Assembly (NCBI GenBank): GCA_038243605.1
Contig: JBBSQX010000004.1
Coordinates: forward strand, 104,732-168,731
Reading direction: 5' to 3'
DNA length: 64,000 bases
Source: Terrimesophilobacter sp038243605
GTDB taxonomy: Bacteria > Actinomycetota > Actinomycetes > Actinomycetales > Microbacteriaceae
Part shown: in pieces, positions 50,655-59,400 of the stretch
Numbering within the stretch: position 1 is the stretch's first letter
Layout: each line of letters begins with the position of its first letter
Position numbers and translations under genes: made by a program
Notes under the pieces: generated by a model
What the model saw: the letters and a program-made list of their open reading frames with translations, nothing else
Databases searched by the model: none
Told to the model about the DNA's origin: nothing

Positions 50655-51788
50655 ATGATGCTGACAATTGACGAGTTCGCGCTTCAGTTTGACGAGGAGC
50701 CTGGCTACCTCGATTTCGGTCGGGTCGGCCCGTTCGCGCGTACCGTCGTAGAAGAAGAGAATGTCCACCTCGAAATGGTGCGTAAAGCCAGATTCGGAAG
50801 TCTCGATTCTCTGTGGGATGACACTGTTGGCCTCAGAACTCGTCGAGCTGTCAGCGCGCTCACGGGGTTCGATGAGCCGCACATAGTTTTTCAACCGAAT
50901 ACGAGCCTCGGCCTCATGGAGGTCATGTTTGGCCTTCGCGGAGGAGTGCTTCTTTCTCGGGCAGAGTTTCCGAGCGCCGCTTTTGCGGCAGTTCGTGCTG
51001 CCGATTCCGTTGGCGTGCTCCAACCGCAGTGGCTCGAGACGGATTACGGCAGAGTGACGGCTGGCACGGTGAAGCAGCAGCTCACGAGTGACATCACTGC
51101 GGTCACGGTCAGCCTCGTTGACTTTCGCACCGGACACCTCGTAGACCTCGAAGGGATTCGGCAAGTGATCGGTGATCGTCTTCTCATTGTGGACGCCATC
51201 CAGGGCTTCACCGTTGCCGATGTTGATTACTCGCACGCTGATGTGGTGGTCTCCGGTGGCCAAAAATGGGCGCGGGCTGGTTGGGGTACCGGATTTCTTG
51301 CCATGAGCGATCGCGCACTCGACCAGATCGCGCCCGTACTTTCGGGCTTCAACGCAACAGACGAAGGCCGCATGCCGCTGGGATCTGTGCCGCCGCCGTC
51401 GCGGGGCGCTCACGCTTTTCAGGTGACGAATCCGAGCCCTCTTGCGCAGTCCCGATTCGCGGCCGCACTCGAGCAGATCGCCGACGCCGGAGTGGCGGGC
51501 GTCGCCAAGCGGGTGCGCGACAACTCGGCCCGTGTTATTGAGCTTGCGGACGAATTCGGCGTACCGGTTTCGTCGCCGCGTGATGACCGCGAGCGGGCGG
51601 GGATCGTCGTCTTGGAACCTGCACCCGACCAACTCACTGCCCTCGCTGCAGCACTCCACAACAACGGACTCACCGTGACAGTGCGGGATAGTAACGTTCG
51701 CATCAGCGCGCACGCCAGCACGACCGACGAGACGTTCGCCATGCTGAAGGTGGCGTTGCAGAGTTACATGCACACCACGAAGCACTGA
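50655..51788 (+). CDS. Class V PLP-dependent aminotransferase/cysteine desulfurase-like protein
   Basis: A 377-residue protein of fold type I. PLP lysine lies in VVSGGQKWARAGWGTGF (about residue 205) and the cofactor Asp in RLLIVDAIQGF; FQPNTSLGLMEVMF is the phosphate-binding region. The N-terminus is shorter than in IscS/SufS and no catalytic Cys loop is evident, so a desulfurase role is doubtful; kynureninase- or EgtE-like lyase chemistry is possible. Monocistronic; starts 27 bases after uppS and may be read with it. Confidence 0.85.
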   Translation: MMLTIDEFALQFDEEPGYLDFGRVGPFARTVVEEENVHLEMVRKARFGSLDSLWDDTVGLRTRRAVSALTGFDEPHIVFQPNTSLGLMEVMFGLRGGVLLSRAEFPSAAFAAVRAADSVGVLQPQWLETDYGRVTAGTVKQQLTSDITAVTVSLVDFRTGHLVDLEGIRQVIGDRLLIVDAIQGFTVADVDYSHADVVVSGGQKWARAGWGTGFLAMSDRALDQIAPVLSGFNATDEGRMPLGSVPPPSRGAHAFQVTNPSPLAQSRFAAALEQIADAGVAGVAKRVRDNSARVIELADEFGVPVSSPRDDRERAGIVVLEPAPDQLTALAAALHNNGLTVTVRDSNVRISAHASTTDETFAMLKVALQSYMHTTKH

Positions 51789-51945
51789 CTTCCGCGTGTC
51801 GAACCCATCTCACGCCCGCGGGCACGTAGCGTCGACTTATCAGGCATGGCGCCTGACTGAAGCGGCCACATAAGTTCGCTTTTGACCCTGAGTTGGCCGC
51901 AACGGACATTATCCGGGCCTCGCGCGCTCGGGGATGGAGTCGTAA

Positions 51946-53304
51946 GTGGCCTCGACAAGCAACTCCCAGCCCAACACGAAGCAGCTTCCGCATGCCGCGG
52001 GGGTGGTTCGACAGGCGGAGAAGACCTACGTTCTCGACACCTCCGTTTTGTTGTCGGACCCGAAAGCAATGTTCCGGTTCGCGGAGCACGCTATCGTGCT
52101 TCCCGTCGTCGTTATCAGTGAGCTCGAGGCAAAGCGTAACGACCCGGAGATCGGATACTTTGCTCGCCAGGCTCTGCGCTATCTTGACGAACTGAGGATC
52201 AAGCACGAACGTTTGGACTTTCCGGTGGCAATCGGAACCGGCGGCAGCCTTCGGGTGGAATTGAATCACACAAATACCGACGTACTTCCATCCGGTCTTC
52301 GACTCGGAGACAACGATTCACGGATTCTTGCAGTGGCTCTCAATCTGTCCGCTGACGGCCTCAATGTCACAGTGGTCTCCAAGGATTTGCCCCTTCGCGT
52401 GAAGGCGGCATCGGTCGGTCTCGCCGCGGAAGAGTATCGTGCTGAGCTCGCCGTTGACTCTGGCTGGACAGGGATGGCAGAAATCACCCTTGGGTCGAAG
52501 GAGATATCAGCCCTCTACGACAATGAAGTGTTGGAGACGCAGGAGGTTGCAGACATCGCGGTGAACACTGGCCTCGTGATTCATTCGGATCGTGGCTCCG
52601 CACTCGGGCGCGTGACAGGCCATGGGCGGCTTCGCGTTGTACGCGGTGACCGAGACCTTTTTGGACTGCACGGGCGCTCAGCCGAGCAACGGCTCGCCAT
52701 CGACATGCTGCTCGATCCGGATCTCGGGATCGTGTCGCTTGGCGGGCGTGCAGGCACAGGCAAGTCTGCACTCGCTCTCTGCGCAGGGTTGGAAGCGGTT
52801 CTCGAGCGTCAGCAGCACCGAAAGATTATGGTGTTTAGGCCGCTGTATCCGGTGGGCGGTCAGGAGCTTGGCTACCTTCCAGGTGATGCGGCCGAGAAGA
52901 TGAACCCTTGGGCGCAGGCGGTGTTCGACACCCTCGGGTCGGTTGTCTCGCAAAATGTTCTTGACGAGGTTCTGGAGCGCGGAATCCTTGAGGTATTGCC
53001 TCTTACCCACATCAGGGGTCGCTCGCTGCACGATGCCTTCGTGATCGTGGATGAGGCGCAGTCTTTGGAACGGAATGTTCTGCTGACGGTACTCAGCCGC
53101 ATTGGTCAGAACTCGCGCGTGGTACTTACTCACGATGTGGCGCAGAGAGATAACCTTCGCGTGGGGCGCCACGACGGAGTCGCCTCCGTGATCGAAACGC
53201 TCAAAGGCCACTCGCTCTTCGGTCACATCACCTTGACGCGGTCCGAGCGCAGTGACATTGCCGCATTGATCACCGAGCTGTTGGAAGGGAACGAGGTAGC
53301 CTGA
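51946..53304 (+). CDS. PhoH2-type PIN-PhoH ATPase
   Basis: A 452-residue fusion. An N-terminal PIN ribonuclease domain (TYVLDTSVLLSDPKA; ELEAKRNDPEIG; LRLGDNDSRILAVAL with the acidic residues) is followed by a PhoH AAA-like ATPase (Walker A GGRAGTGKSALAL near residue 267; Walker B AFVIVDEAQS). PhoH2 proteins unwind and cleave RNA and are a common actinobacterial partner to toxin-like regulation. Start GTG 51946. The 157-base gap upstream has nothing else visible. Confidence 0.93.
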   Translation: MASTSNSQPNTKQLPHAAGVVRQAEKTYVLDTSVLLSDPKAMFRFAEHAIVLPVVVISELEAKRNDPEIGYFARQALRYLDELRIKHERLDFPVAIGTGGSLRVELNHTNTDVLPSGLRLGDNDSRILAVALNLSADGLNVTVVSKDLPLRVKAASVGLAAEEYRAELAVDSGWTGMAEITLGSKEISALYDNEVLETQEVADIAVNTGLVIHSDRGSALGRVTGHGRLRVVRGDRDLFGLHGRSAEQRLAIDMLLDPDLGIVSLGGRAGTGKSALALCAGLEAVLERQQHRKIMVFRPLYPVGGQELGYLPGDAAEKMNPWAQAVFDTLGSVVSQNVLDEVLERGILEVLPLTHIRGRSLHDAFVIVDEAQSLERNVLLTVLSRIGQNSRVVLTHDVAQRDNLRVGRHDGVASVIETLKGHSLFGHITLTRSERSDIAALITELLEGNEVA

Positions 53305-53321
53305 TGACCTGTTAAGGTCGT

Positions 53322-54095
53322 ATGGTGACTGTCCTTCTCAATGTACTTCTGGTGAGCTTGGGCATCGTCTTACTCTGGGGGTTTCTCGCACCACGTAGCA
53401 TGTGGCGCGCATTTTCAAGCTGGAGCTACCGTGACCCTCACCTGAACGAGCCCACTGGTATTGGCTATGGCCTTTATCGTGTCGTCTCGGTCATTGGCAT
53501 CGTCACCATGGTGGTCAGCGGTGTGCTTGTGTCCAAGGTTCAGGAGGGCAGTCAGCCTCCGCCGCCAAAACCAGCGACGACGGCTGAGTTGCTGTGGGGT
53601 TCGCCAGAACCTGTTGTGGTAAACCGCGTCATAGTGCCCGTCAACACGGCGCCTGCCGGACTCGTCAACCAGCCCATTCTTGGGTTTCAAGACATGACCG
53701 GCAAAACGCGGCAACCGTCATATCTGTTTAGTTTGGCTCACTTCGATATTCCAGAGGCGATCCCTGCGAACGGGTACATCGGTGGCAAACCAAATGTCGG
53801 GCTTGTCGCACTCGATACGGCAGAGTTGGTCGTGCGAGTGTCTGGTGATCCTCAATGCTTCCCGCATGCTGCGATCGTGATGCAGACCGACGAGGCTGTT
53901 GCAATTGCGATCTACTACGGTCGTGCTGTGCCCGACAGCACACACCCGCCCCTCAATCTTTCTGATTGCACCGTGATGGCAGGCGGCCTTAACGTGTCAA
54001 CGCTGATCCCAATTTCGCTGGTAGAGCCGCTCGGCGACCGTACAGTGCAGGCGCTCGACGGCTCACCCATTCGGCGGGTTGGCTCCAGTCAGTAG
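53322..54095 (+). CDS. Membrane protein with secreted domain (DUF6199-like N-terminus), unknown function
   Basis: A 257-residue protein. N-terminal helix (LLNVLLVSLGIVLLWGFLAP), then PRSMWRAFSSWSYRDPHLNEP, a pattern of the DUF6199 region, then a second helix (VVSVIGIVTMVVSGVLV). After a Pro-rich linker, an extracytoplasmic domain follows with two Cys (about residues 186 and 216) that may pair. Role unknown. It starts 17 bases after the PhoH stop and could share its transcript. The stop is followed by TAGCTG repeats. Confidence 0.8.
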   Translation: MVTVLLNVLLVSLGIVLLWGFLAPRSMWRAFSSWSYRDPHLNEPTGIGYGLYRVVSVIGIVTMVVSGVLVSKVQEGSQPPPPKPATTAELLWGSPEPVVVNRVIVPVNTAPAGLVNQPILGFQDMTGKTRQPSYLFSLAHFDIPEAIPANGYIGGKPNVGLVALDTAELVVRVSGDPQCFPHAAIVMQTDEAVAIAIYYGRAVPDSTHPPLNLSDCTVMAGGLNVSTLIPISLVEPLGDRTVQALDGSPIRRVGSSQ

Positions 54096-54116
54096 CTGTA
54101 GCTGTAGCTGTAGCTG
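54093..54116. repeat. TAGCTG tandem repeat, four units, starting with a stop codon
   Basis: The first TAG (54093-54095) is the stop of the upstream gene; three more TAGCTG units follow, giving serial in-frame stops. A short hairpin AGGCT/AGCCT (54117-54130) overlaps the fumC end. Confidence 0.7.
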
Positions 54117-54123
54117 AGGCTGC

Positions 54124-55521
54124 TTAGCCTGGGTGCGTCATGCTGAGCACGTCAAGAAGCGTGTCTAGCTGCTCCTCCGTAATCTCGCCGCGCTCCACGA
54201 ATCCGAGTTCGACAACCGACTCGCGAATCGTGATGCTCTTGGCCACGGCGTTCTTGGCCACCTTGGCAGAGGCCTCGTACCCAATGACACGGTTGAGTGG
54301 CGTGACAATGGAGGGTGAAGACTCTGCGAATGCCCTGGCGCGCTCGACGTTCGCAATAAGCCCGTCCACTGTTGTGTCCGCAAGAAGTCGGCTCGAGTTA
54401 GCGAGAAGTCGAATCGACTCCAGAAGTGCGGTGCCCATCACAGGGATGGCAACGTTGAGTTCGAAGGAGCCGCTCGCCCCGCCCCACGCGATCGTTGCAT
54501 CATTGCCGATCACTCGGCCACACACCATGAGAACGGCCTCCGGGATCACCGGGTTGACCTTGCCAGGCATGATCGATGAGCCGGGCTGCAGATCGGGCAG
54601 GTGGATCTCGCCAAGACCCGTGTTGGGGCCTGACCCCATCCAGCGCAGGTCGTTGCAAATCTTGGTGAGGCTCACGGCAATGACGCGCAATGCGCCAGAG
54701 GCCTCCACGAGTCCATCACGCGCGCTCTGCGCCTCAAAGTGATCTTTCGCTTCCGTCAACGGAAGACCAGACTCTCGCGCCAGTTCGGCAATAACCTGCT
54801 GGGGGAAACCCTGTGGAGTATTAATGCCCGTGCCGACCGCCGTACCACCGAGAGGCACTTCCGCGACGCGAACGATCGTGGCCTCAACGCGCTCGATGCC
54901 CAGGCGCATCTGCCGTGCAAAACCACCGAACTCCTGCCCGAGCGTGACGGGCGTCGCGTCCATGAGGTGGGTGCGGCCGGACTTCACAACACCGGCCCAT
55001 TCCTTTGCCTTCGCCTCAAGCGAAATGGCGAGGTGGTCGAGCGCAGGGATCAGATCCTGAAGCAACGCCCCCGTCACTGCCACGTGCACGGATGTTGGAA
55101 AGACATCGTTGGAGGACTGCGACGCATTCACGTTGTCGTTCGGGTGTACAGGCGAACCGAGAGCGGTGCCGGCGAGTGACGCGAGCACTTCATTCATGTT
55201 CATGTTTGAGGATGTGCCACTGCCCGTCTGGTAAACGTCGATGGGAAACTGGTCGAGGTGCTTGCCGCCGATGATCTCGTCTGCCGCATCGACGATCGCC
55301 TTGGCGATCTTCTCATCAATGATTCCAAGAGAACCGTTCACGATCGCGGCGGCGCGTTTGACGCGGGCAAGAGCAATGATCTGGGCGGGCTCTAAGCCCA
55401 TTCCTGAAATCGGAAAGTTGTCGACGGCGCGCTGGGTTTGCGCTGCGTACAGAGCGGCCGCGGGAACCCGCACCTCGCCCATTGTGTCGTGTTCGATGCG
55501 GAATTCGCCTTGGGTACTCAC
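54124..55521 (-). CDS. fumC: Class II fumarate hydratase
   Basis: A 465-residue oxygen-stable fumarase, converting fumarate to malate in the TCA cycle. The superfamily signature GSSIMPGKVNP, plus YQTGSGTSSNMNMNEV and GRTHLMDATPVTLGQEF (catalytic His/Ser regions), are present. Normal length. It belongs to the usual actinobacterial glpX-fumC-carbonic anhydrase-xse neighbourhood. Confidence 0.97.
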   Translation of the reverse strand: MSTQGEFRIEHDTMGEVRVPAAALYAAQTQRAVDNFPISGMGLEPAQIIALARVKRAAAIVNGSLGIIDEKIAKAIVDAADEIIGGKHLDQFPIDVYQTGSGTSSNMNMNEVLASLAGTALGSPVHPNDNVNASQSSNDVFPTSVHVAVTGALLQDLIPALDHLAISLEAKAKEWAGVVKSGRTHLMDATPVTLGQEFGGFARQMRLGIERVEATIVRVAEVPLGGTAVGTGINTPQGFPQQVIAELARESGLPLTEAKDHFEAQSARDGLVEASGALRVIAVSLTKICNDLRWMGSGPNTGLGEIHLPDLQPGSSIMPGKVNPVIPEAVLMVCGRVIGNDATIAWGGASGSFELNVAIPVMGTALLESIRLLANSSRLLADTTVDGLIANVERARAFAESSPSIVTPLNRVIGYEASAKVAKNAVAKSITIRESVVELGFVERGEITEEQLDTLLDVLSMTHPG

Positions 55522-55636
55522 GGGAGCATCATCCTTCGTCTCATCGTTGTGCGGTGTTGGGGTGCGCGCCGTGTGAAACAGCGCAGGGTGTTCAAATACT
55601 TGTGGTTTCGAGTTCTTGAGTTTTCGGGCACTTGGG

Positions 55637-55710
55637 GTTCAGGTACCCAAGCGTTCAGGTGCTCAAGTGTTCAGGTACTCAAACGTTCAGGTACCCAAGC
55701 GTTCAGGTTC
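55637..55710. repeat. Tandem repeat, four and a half units of 16 bp
   Basis: Units start at 55637, 55653, 55669, 55685 and 55701 (partial), with consensus GTTCAGGTACCCAAGC. Units 1 and 4 are identical. It occupies the 218-base gap between fumC and the carbonic anhydrase gene. No spacer structure, so not CRISPR. Confidence 0.85.
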
Positions 55711-55739
55711 CGAGCGTGTCACGTGCTCTGTGGCTCAGC

Positions 55740-56381
55740 TCAAGTCTCACCAATGTCGCCAACGACAACATCCCGAACTGCTCTGCCTTCTAGCAGCCGG
55801 TAGTTTGCGCCGACAATAGCCAGCGTACCCGCTGCAATGGCGTCGCTGATGAGCTCGGAGCCAGCCACCATCTCCGTGATCGTGTTGCGCAGGTGAATGC
55901 GACCGACATCCGTTGGGTCGGGCGGAGTTCCCTCCGTCAACGTCGTGCTGATATCGCGCACCACCTTGGTAATGGGCTCGATCAGGTGGTCAATGTGGGG
56001 CGAAACAGAGTGCGCATCCGGCACCTGGCTGTCAATTGCCGCGCGTACGGCCCCGCATTCGTCATGGCCGAGCACCACAATGAGTGGCACGCCGAGAATG
56101 GCCACCGCGTACTCCAGCGACCCAATAACGGACTCAGAGATGACTTGGCCCGCGTTGCGGATGACAAACAGATCGCCGAGGCCCTTGTCGAAGATGATCT
56201 CGGCGGCGAGCCGCGAGTCGCTGCAGCCGAACAGCGTCGCGTGTGGCGACTGAGTGCCAATGAGTTCGCCTCGACGATCCACATCCTGACGAGGATGAAG
56301 GGGTTCGCCCGCGATGAAACGCTCATTGCCCCGCGCCATTTCCTCCCATGCCTTCGCTGGAGTTGTTGTCGGAGTTGTCAT
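55740..56381 (-). CDS. can: Beta-class carbonic anhydrase
   Basis: About 213 residues from ATG 56381; the frame is open to 56528 but that part overlaps the DUF4245 gene and is unconserved. Zinc ligands are in FGCSDSRL (Cys, Asp) and GHDECGAV (His, Cys), the full beta-class set. It interconverts CO2 and bicarbonate in the cytoplasm, serving anaplerotic carboxylation. Last gene of the xseA-xseB-DUF4245-can series (13 bases after DUF4245). Confidence 0.94.
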   Translation of the reverse strand: MTTPTTTPAKAWEEMARGNERFIAGEPLHPRQDVDRRGELIGTQSPHATLFGCSDSRLAAEIIFDKGLGDLFVIRNAGQVISESVIGSLEYAVAILGVPLIVVLGHDECGAVRAAIDSQVPDAHSVSPHIDHLIEPITKVVRDISTTLTEGTPPDPTDVGRIHLRNTITEMVAGSELISDAIAAGTLAIVGANYRLLEGRAVRDVVVGDIGET

Positions 56382-56394
56382 CGCCGGCTTCCTT

Positions 56395-57030
56395 TCAGTA
56401 TTCTGCCGCAATCGTTGCGGCGAGTTTCTTCGCCATAGTTGTGAACTCGTCATCTGGGGCAGTGCCATACAGAATGTAGGTACTTTGGGTGCCCACCGTC
56501 GACAACGCGTATGCGTGGTTGCCGACATCTTTCGCCCCGCGGCGGTCGTATACCGACCACTCGACGCCGTCGATAGTTGTTGATCCGGTAGCTTTCATTC
56601 CCCGAAGCTCATTCGCTAACCACGTTGGATTCGCATCGATTCCTTGGCGCAGGGCGATGAACTGTTCATCGGGGGTAACGAAACCTACATACCAATTCGC
56701 AACACCATCCGCTGGAGTGCCGTTGTAGATTGCAGAATTTGAACGCCAGTCGGCAGAAAGATCTGGTGCGGCAAGTGTCACAGGTGCGCCTGCTTCTTGC
56801 GAAAGTGCGCGGTAATCTACCGGCTCCCTCGGGGCAGCATCAGGTCGCACGACAACGAGCACGATAATGGCGACGACGGCGAGGCTGGCGAGAAGAGCGA
56901 TGATGAGGTTGAAGAAATTCTGGTTCTGACGACGCATGCGTGAAGCTACCGCACGACGATCGACCGTTTCTTGGGCGGTCTCTGGCCTGCCCAGTTCGGC
57001 CACAACCCGCGGCTCTTTTGCTGCGCTCAT
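56395..57030 (-). CDS. DUF4245 membrane protein
   Basis: A 211-residue protein: cytoplasmic N-terminus (about 40 residues), one transmembrane helix (NLIIALLASLAVVAIIVLVVV, in two parts), and an outer domain with EPVDYRALSQEAGAPVTLAAP and WSVYDRR typical of DUF4245, an actinobacterial family. Function unknown. ATG overlaps the xseB stop (ATGA type, 57027-57030). Confidence 0.9.
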   Translation of the reverse strand: MSAAKEPRVVAELGRPETAQETVDRRAVASRMRRQNQNFFNLIIALLASLAVVAIIVLVVVRPDAAPREPVDYRALSQEAGAPVTLAAPDLSADWRSNSAIYNGTPADGVANWYVGFVTPDEQFIALRQGIDANPTWLANELRGMKATGSTTIDGVEWSVYDRRGAKDVGNHAYALSTVGTQSTYILYGTAPDDEFTTMAKKLAATIAAEY

Positions 57031-57317
57031 GCGCGGTCGGAGGAAGGTTCGGATGGCGGTGCCGCATCGGATGATGCTTTGCGTCGCGCAGCATCAAGAC
57101 GTTCTTTAGCCCCGATCAGCCACTCTTCACACCGACCAGCGAGCTCTTCGCCGCGCTCCCACAGTGCAAGGGACTGCTCAAGAGTGGAGGAGCCCTGCTC
57201 GAGCTCTGAGACGACCTTGACGAGTTCGTCTCGTGCCTGCTCGTAGCTTAACGACGCAACATCGGTAACGGGGTTCTCCGATACGGGGTTCTCCGATGGT
57301 GAAGGTTGCGTGGCCAC
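57027..57317 (-). CDS. xseB: Exodeoxyribonuclease VII small subunit
   Basis: A 96-residue protein whose core LSYEQARDELVKVVSELEQG, then LEQSLALWERGEELAGRCE is the complete XseB helical hairpin. Several copies bind each XseA and regulate its DNA cleavage. Ser/Pro-rich ends are lineage-specific. It follows xseA by 9 bases. Confidence 0.96.
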   Translation of the reverse strand: MATQPSPSENPVSENPVTDVASLSYEQARDELVKVVSELEQGSSTLEQSLALWERGEELAGRCEEWLIGAKERLDAARRKASSDAAPPSEPSSDRA

Positions 57318-57326
57318 CCTCTCAGC

Positions 57327-58577
57327 CTACCGACCCGCGCGGCCAGTGGACGCCGCTTGTGCCGTGGCGGCAGTCACGGTGGTTGGCACGGTTCCGTCGG
57401 CAAGAGTGAGCAGTAATTGTGTGCCAGGCGCAGCTTGCGTTGTGCTCCGAAGCACTCCTCCGTCGGGAAGCTGCGCAATCGCGTAACCGCGATCGAGCGT
57501 GCTCTGCGGGGAGAGCGTGCGAAGCCGACCTTTCAGATCGGTAACCGACACGGTGGCCCGCTCTAGCGTTCGGTCAACGAGTTCAGCACCTCTGGCCACC
57601 CAGCGGGTCAGCTCTTCCGAGCGCTCAAGGGTGATCCAGTCGTAACTCGCCAAAACAGGCCGGGTGCGAAGTTGAGTGATGCGATCGATCTCATGAGTGA
57701 TCAGACCTGTCATGCGCGTTCCCATACGTGAGCGTGCCTGCTGTACGCGGCTGAGCTCGTCGGCAACATCGGGCACGACCCGTTTCGCAGCATCGGTGGG
57801 TGTTGAGGCCCGCAGGTCGGCAATCTCGTCGAGCAACGGGCGATCCGCCTCGTGACCAATCGCACTCACGAGAGGTTTGGAGCAGGCGGCGGCAGCCCGT
57901 AGCAGTGCCTCGTCACTGAAGACGAGGAGGTTCTGAAAATCACCACCACCGCGCGCAATAATAATCACATCGACCTCGCGGTCTGCCTCCAGTCGCCCGA
58001 GAGCCGCGATGACCTCACCCACGGCACGGTCTCCTTGCACCGCGGCATGTTCGACACGAAACTCAACGGAGGGCCAGCGAAGCTGAGCGTTGCGAAGCAC
58101 ATCTTTCTCGGCGTCAGAGTCTTTGCCCGTGATGAGTCCGATGCGATGGGGGAGAAACGGTAGTTTCTTCTTGCGGTCGGCATCGAAAAGACCTTCCGCC
58201 TTCAGCTTTTGGCGAAGCTTCTCAAGCTTCTCCAGAAGGTCGCCTAAGCCCACATGGCGCATCTCAAAAACCTGCATTGACAGCGTTCCGCCCTTGACCC
58301 AATAGTTGGGTTTCAGCAGAGCAACGACTCGATCTCCCTGTTTTAGGTCATCCGGAAGCTTCGATTTCACTGAAGACCAGATCGTGAACCCCACCGTCGC
58401 ATCTACGGTCAGGTCTTTGAGTTTGCCGTAGACGTTGCCGCCAGAAACCCCCCATTGGGTAATCTCGCCTTCCACCCACGCGCTGCCGAGACGGTCGATC
58501 CAGCCCTTGAGCTTGTCGGCGAGGGTAGACACGGGCCATGGGTCGTTTGCGGTCGGAGGGGATGCCGTATTAGTCAC
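57327..58577 (-). CDS. xseA: Exodeoxyribonuclease VII large subunit
   Basis: A 416-residue catalytic subunit degrading single-stranded DNA from both ends in repair. An OB-fold domain begins the protein (WVEGEITQWGVSGGNVYGKL), then the catalytic domain with LPHRIGLITGKDSDAEKDVL, VDVIIIARGGGDFQNLLVF and SAIGHEADRPLLDEIADLRA; the end carries LSPQSTLDRGYAIAQ. Start GTG 58577. No ispH gene lies upstream in this window, although it often does in relatives. Confidence 0.96.
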   Translation of the reverse strand: MTNTASPPTANDPWPVSTLADKLKGWIDRLGSAWVEGEITQWGVSGGNVYGKLKDLTVDATVGFTIWSSVKSKLPDDLKQGDRVVALLKPNYWVKGGTLSMQVFEMRHVGLGDLLEKLEKLRQKLKAEGLFDADRKKKLPFLPHRIGLITGKDSDAEKDVLRNAQLRWPSVEFRVEHAAVQGDRAVGEVIAALGRLEADREVDVIIIARGGGDFQNLLVFSDEALLRAAAACSKPLVSAIGHEADRPLLDEIADLRASTPTDAAKRVVPDVADELSRVQQARSRMGTRMTGLITHEIDRITQLRTRPVLASYDWITLERSEELTRWVARGAELVDRTLERATVSVTDLKGRLRTLSPQSTLDRGYAIAQLPDGGVLRSTTQAAPGTQLLLTLADGTVPTTVTAATAQAASTGRAGR

Positions 58578-58823
58578 TTCGCGTCAGCCTCTTTCTGTGT
58601 CGATGAAACGAACTTCGCTACGTTCGCGAACATCGACGCTGATCAGGGTCTTGTGCGACGGATGCTCCCATCGCTATGGCAACAGGCTACGGGACGGCCA
58701 TGACAAAGGAACACGGCGAGCCCCCTGAAACGCTCTCGTACACTGGTGGGGAGCCCATCACCAAAGGTGTGAATCGCGTGGCGCCGACCTCCGTGGGCGC
58801 TCAAGATGTTTGGATAGGCAACG

Positions 58824-59363
58824 ATGAGTGATTCTGAACGACCGAAGCCGCAATACGGCGAGTATGCGAGCGATGACGAACACGCCTCCGCGCTGGCCCG
58901 CTCCGGAGCTGAACCGGCTCGAGCACATCCGCCAATGACGCATGCGGGCAATGCGTCGCCCCGTCTGGCCGGTGGCGGCGTATCCACCGCACTGCGCCCT
59001 AGATCTGCATTCGACAGGATCGTCACAGTTTTCTTGCTTTCGTTCGGTGCGGTGTCAACTTTCGGAAGTGCAACAATTTTCTTGAACTTTGGTGAAAAGC
59101 TGCCCGAGATAGTGGCGCGGCAGAATATGGGCGTATTTCATTCCACCGAACAGACGGCGACGATCGGAATAATCATTTTCGTGAGCCAAGTGCTCCTTTG
59201 GGCACTCGCCGCAGTGTGGTCATTTCGGCGAATCAAACGTCACAAACTGGCGTGGTGGGTGCCGGTGCTTGTGGGCGCGCTCGGTTTCATCGTGCTCTCA
59301 ATCCTGCTCGGTTCCGCACTTGCCGCCGACCCGAGTTTTATCCCCGAGCTCTCGAAGCTCTAA
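58824..59363 (+). CDS. DUF6264 membrane protein
   Basis: A 179-residue protein of an actinobacterial family that starts with an RPKPQYGEYAS-type motif. A long polar N-terminus (about 65 residues) is followed by three transmembrane helices (IVTVFLLSFGAVSTFGSATI, TIGIIIFVSQVLLWALAAVW, WVPVLVGALGFIVLSILLGS). Function unknown. Leads the two sensor-like genes downstream by 37 bases. Confidence 0.87.
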   Translation: MSDSERPKPQYGEYASDDEHASALARSGAEPARAHPPMTHAGNASPRLAGGGVSTALRPRSAFDRIVTVFLLSFGAVSTFGSATIFLNFGEKLPEIVARQNMGVFHSTEQTATIGIIIFVSQVLLWALAAVWSFRRIKRHKLAWWVPVLVGALGFIVLSILLGSALAADPSFIPELSKL

Positions 59364-59400
59364 CAATGCGTGACCTCGGTGTTCAGCCACCTGGTGACTC

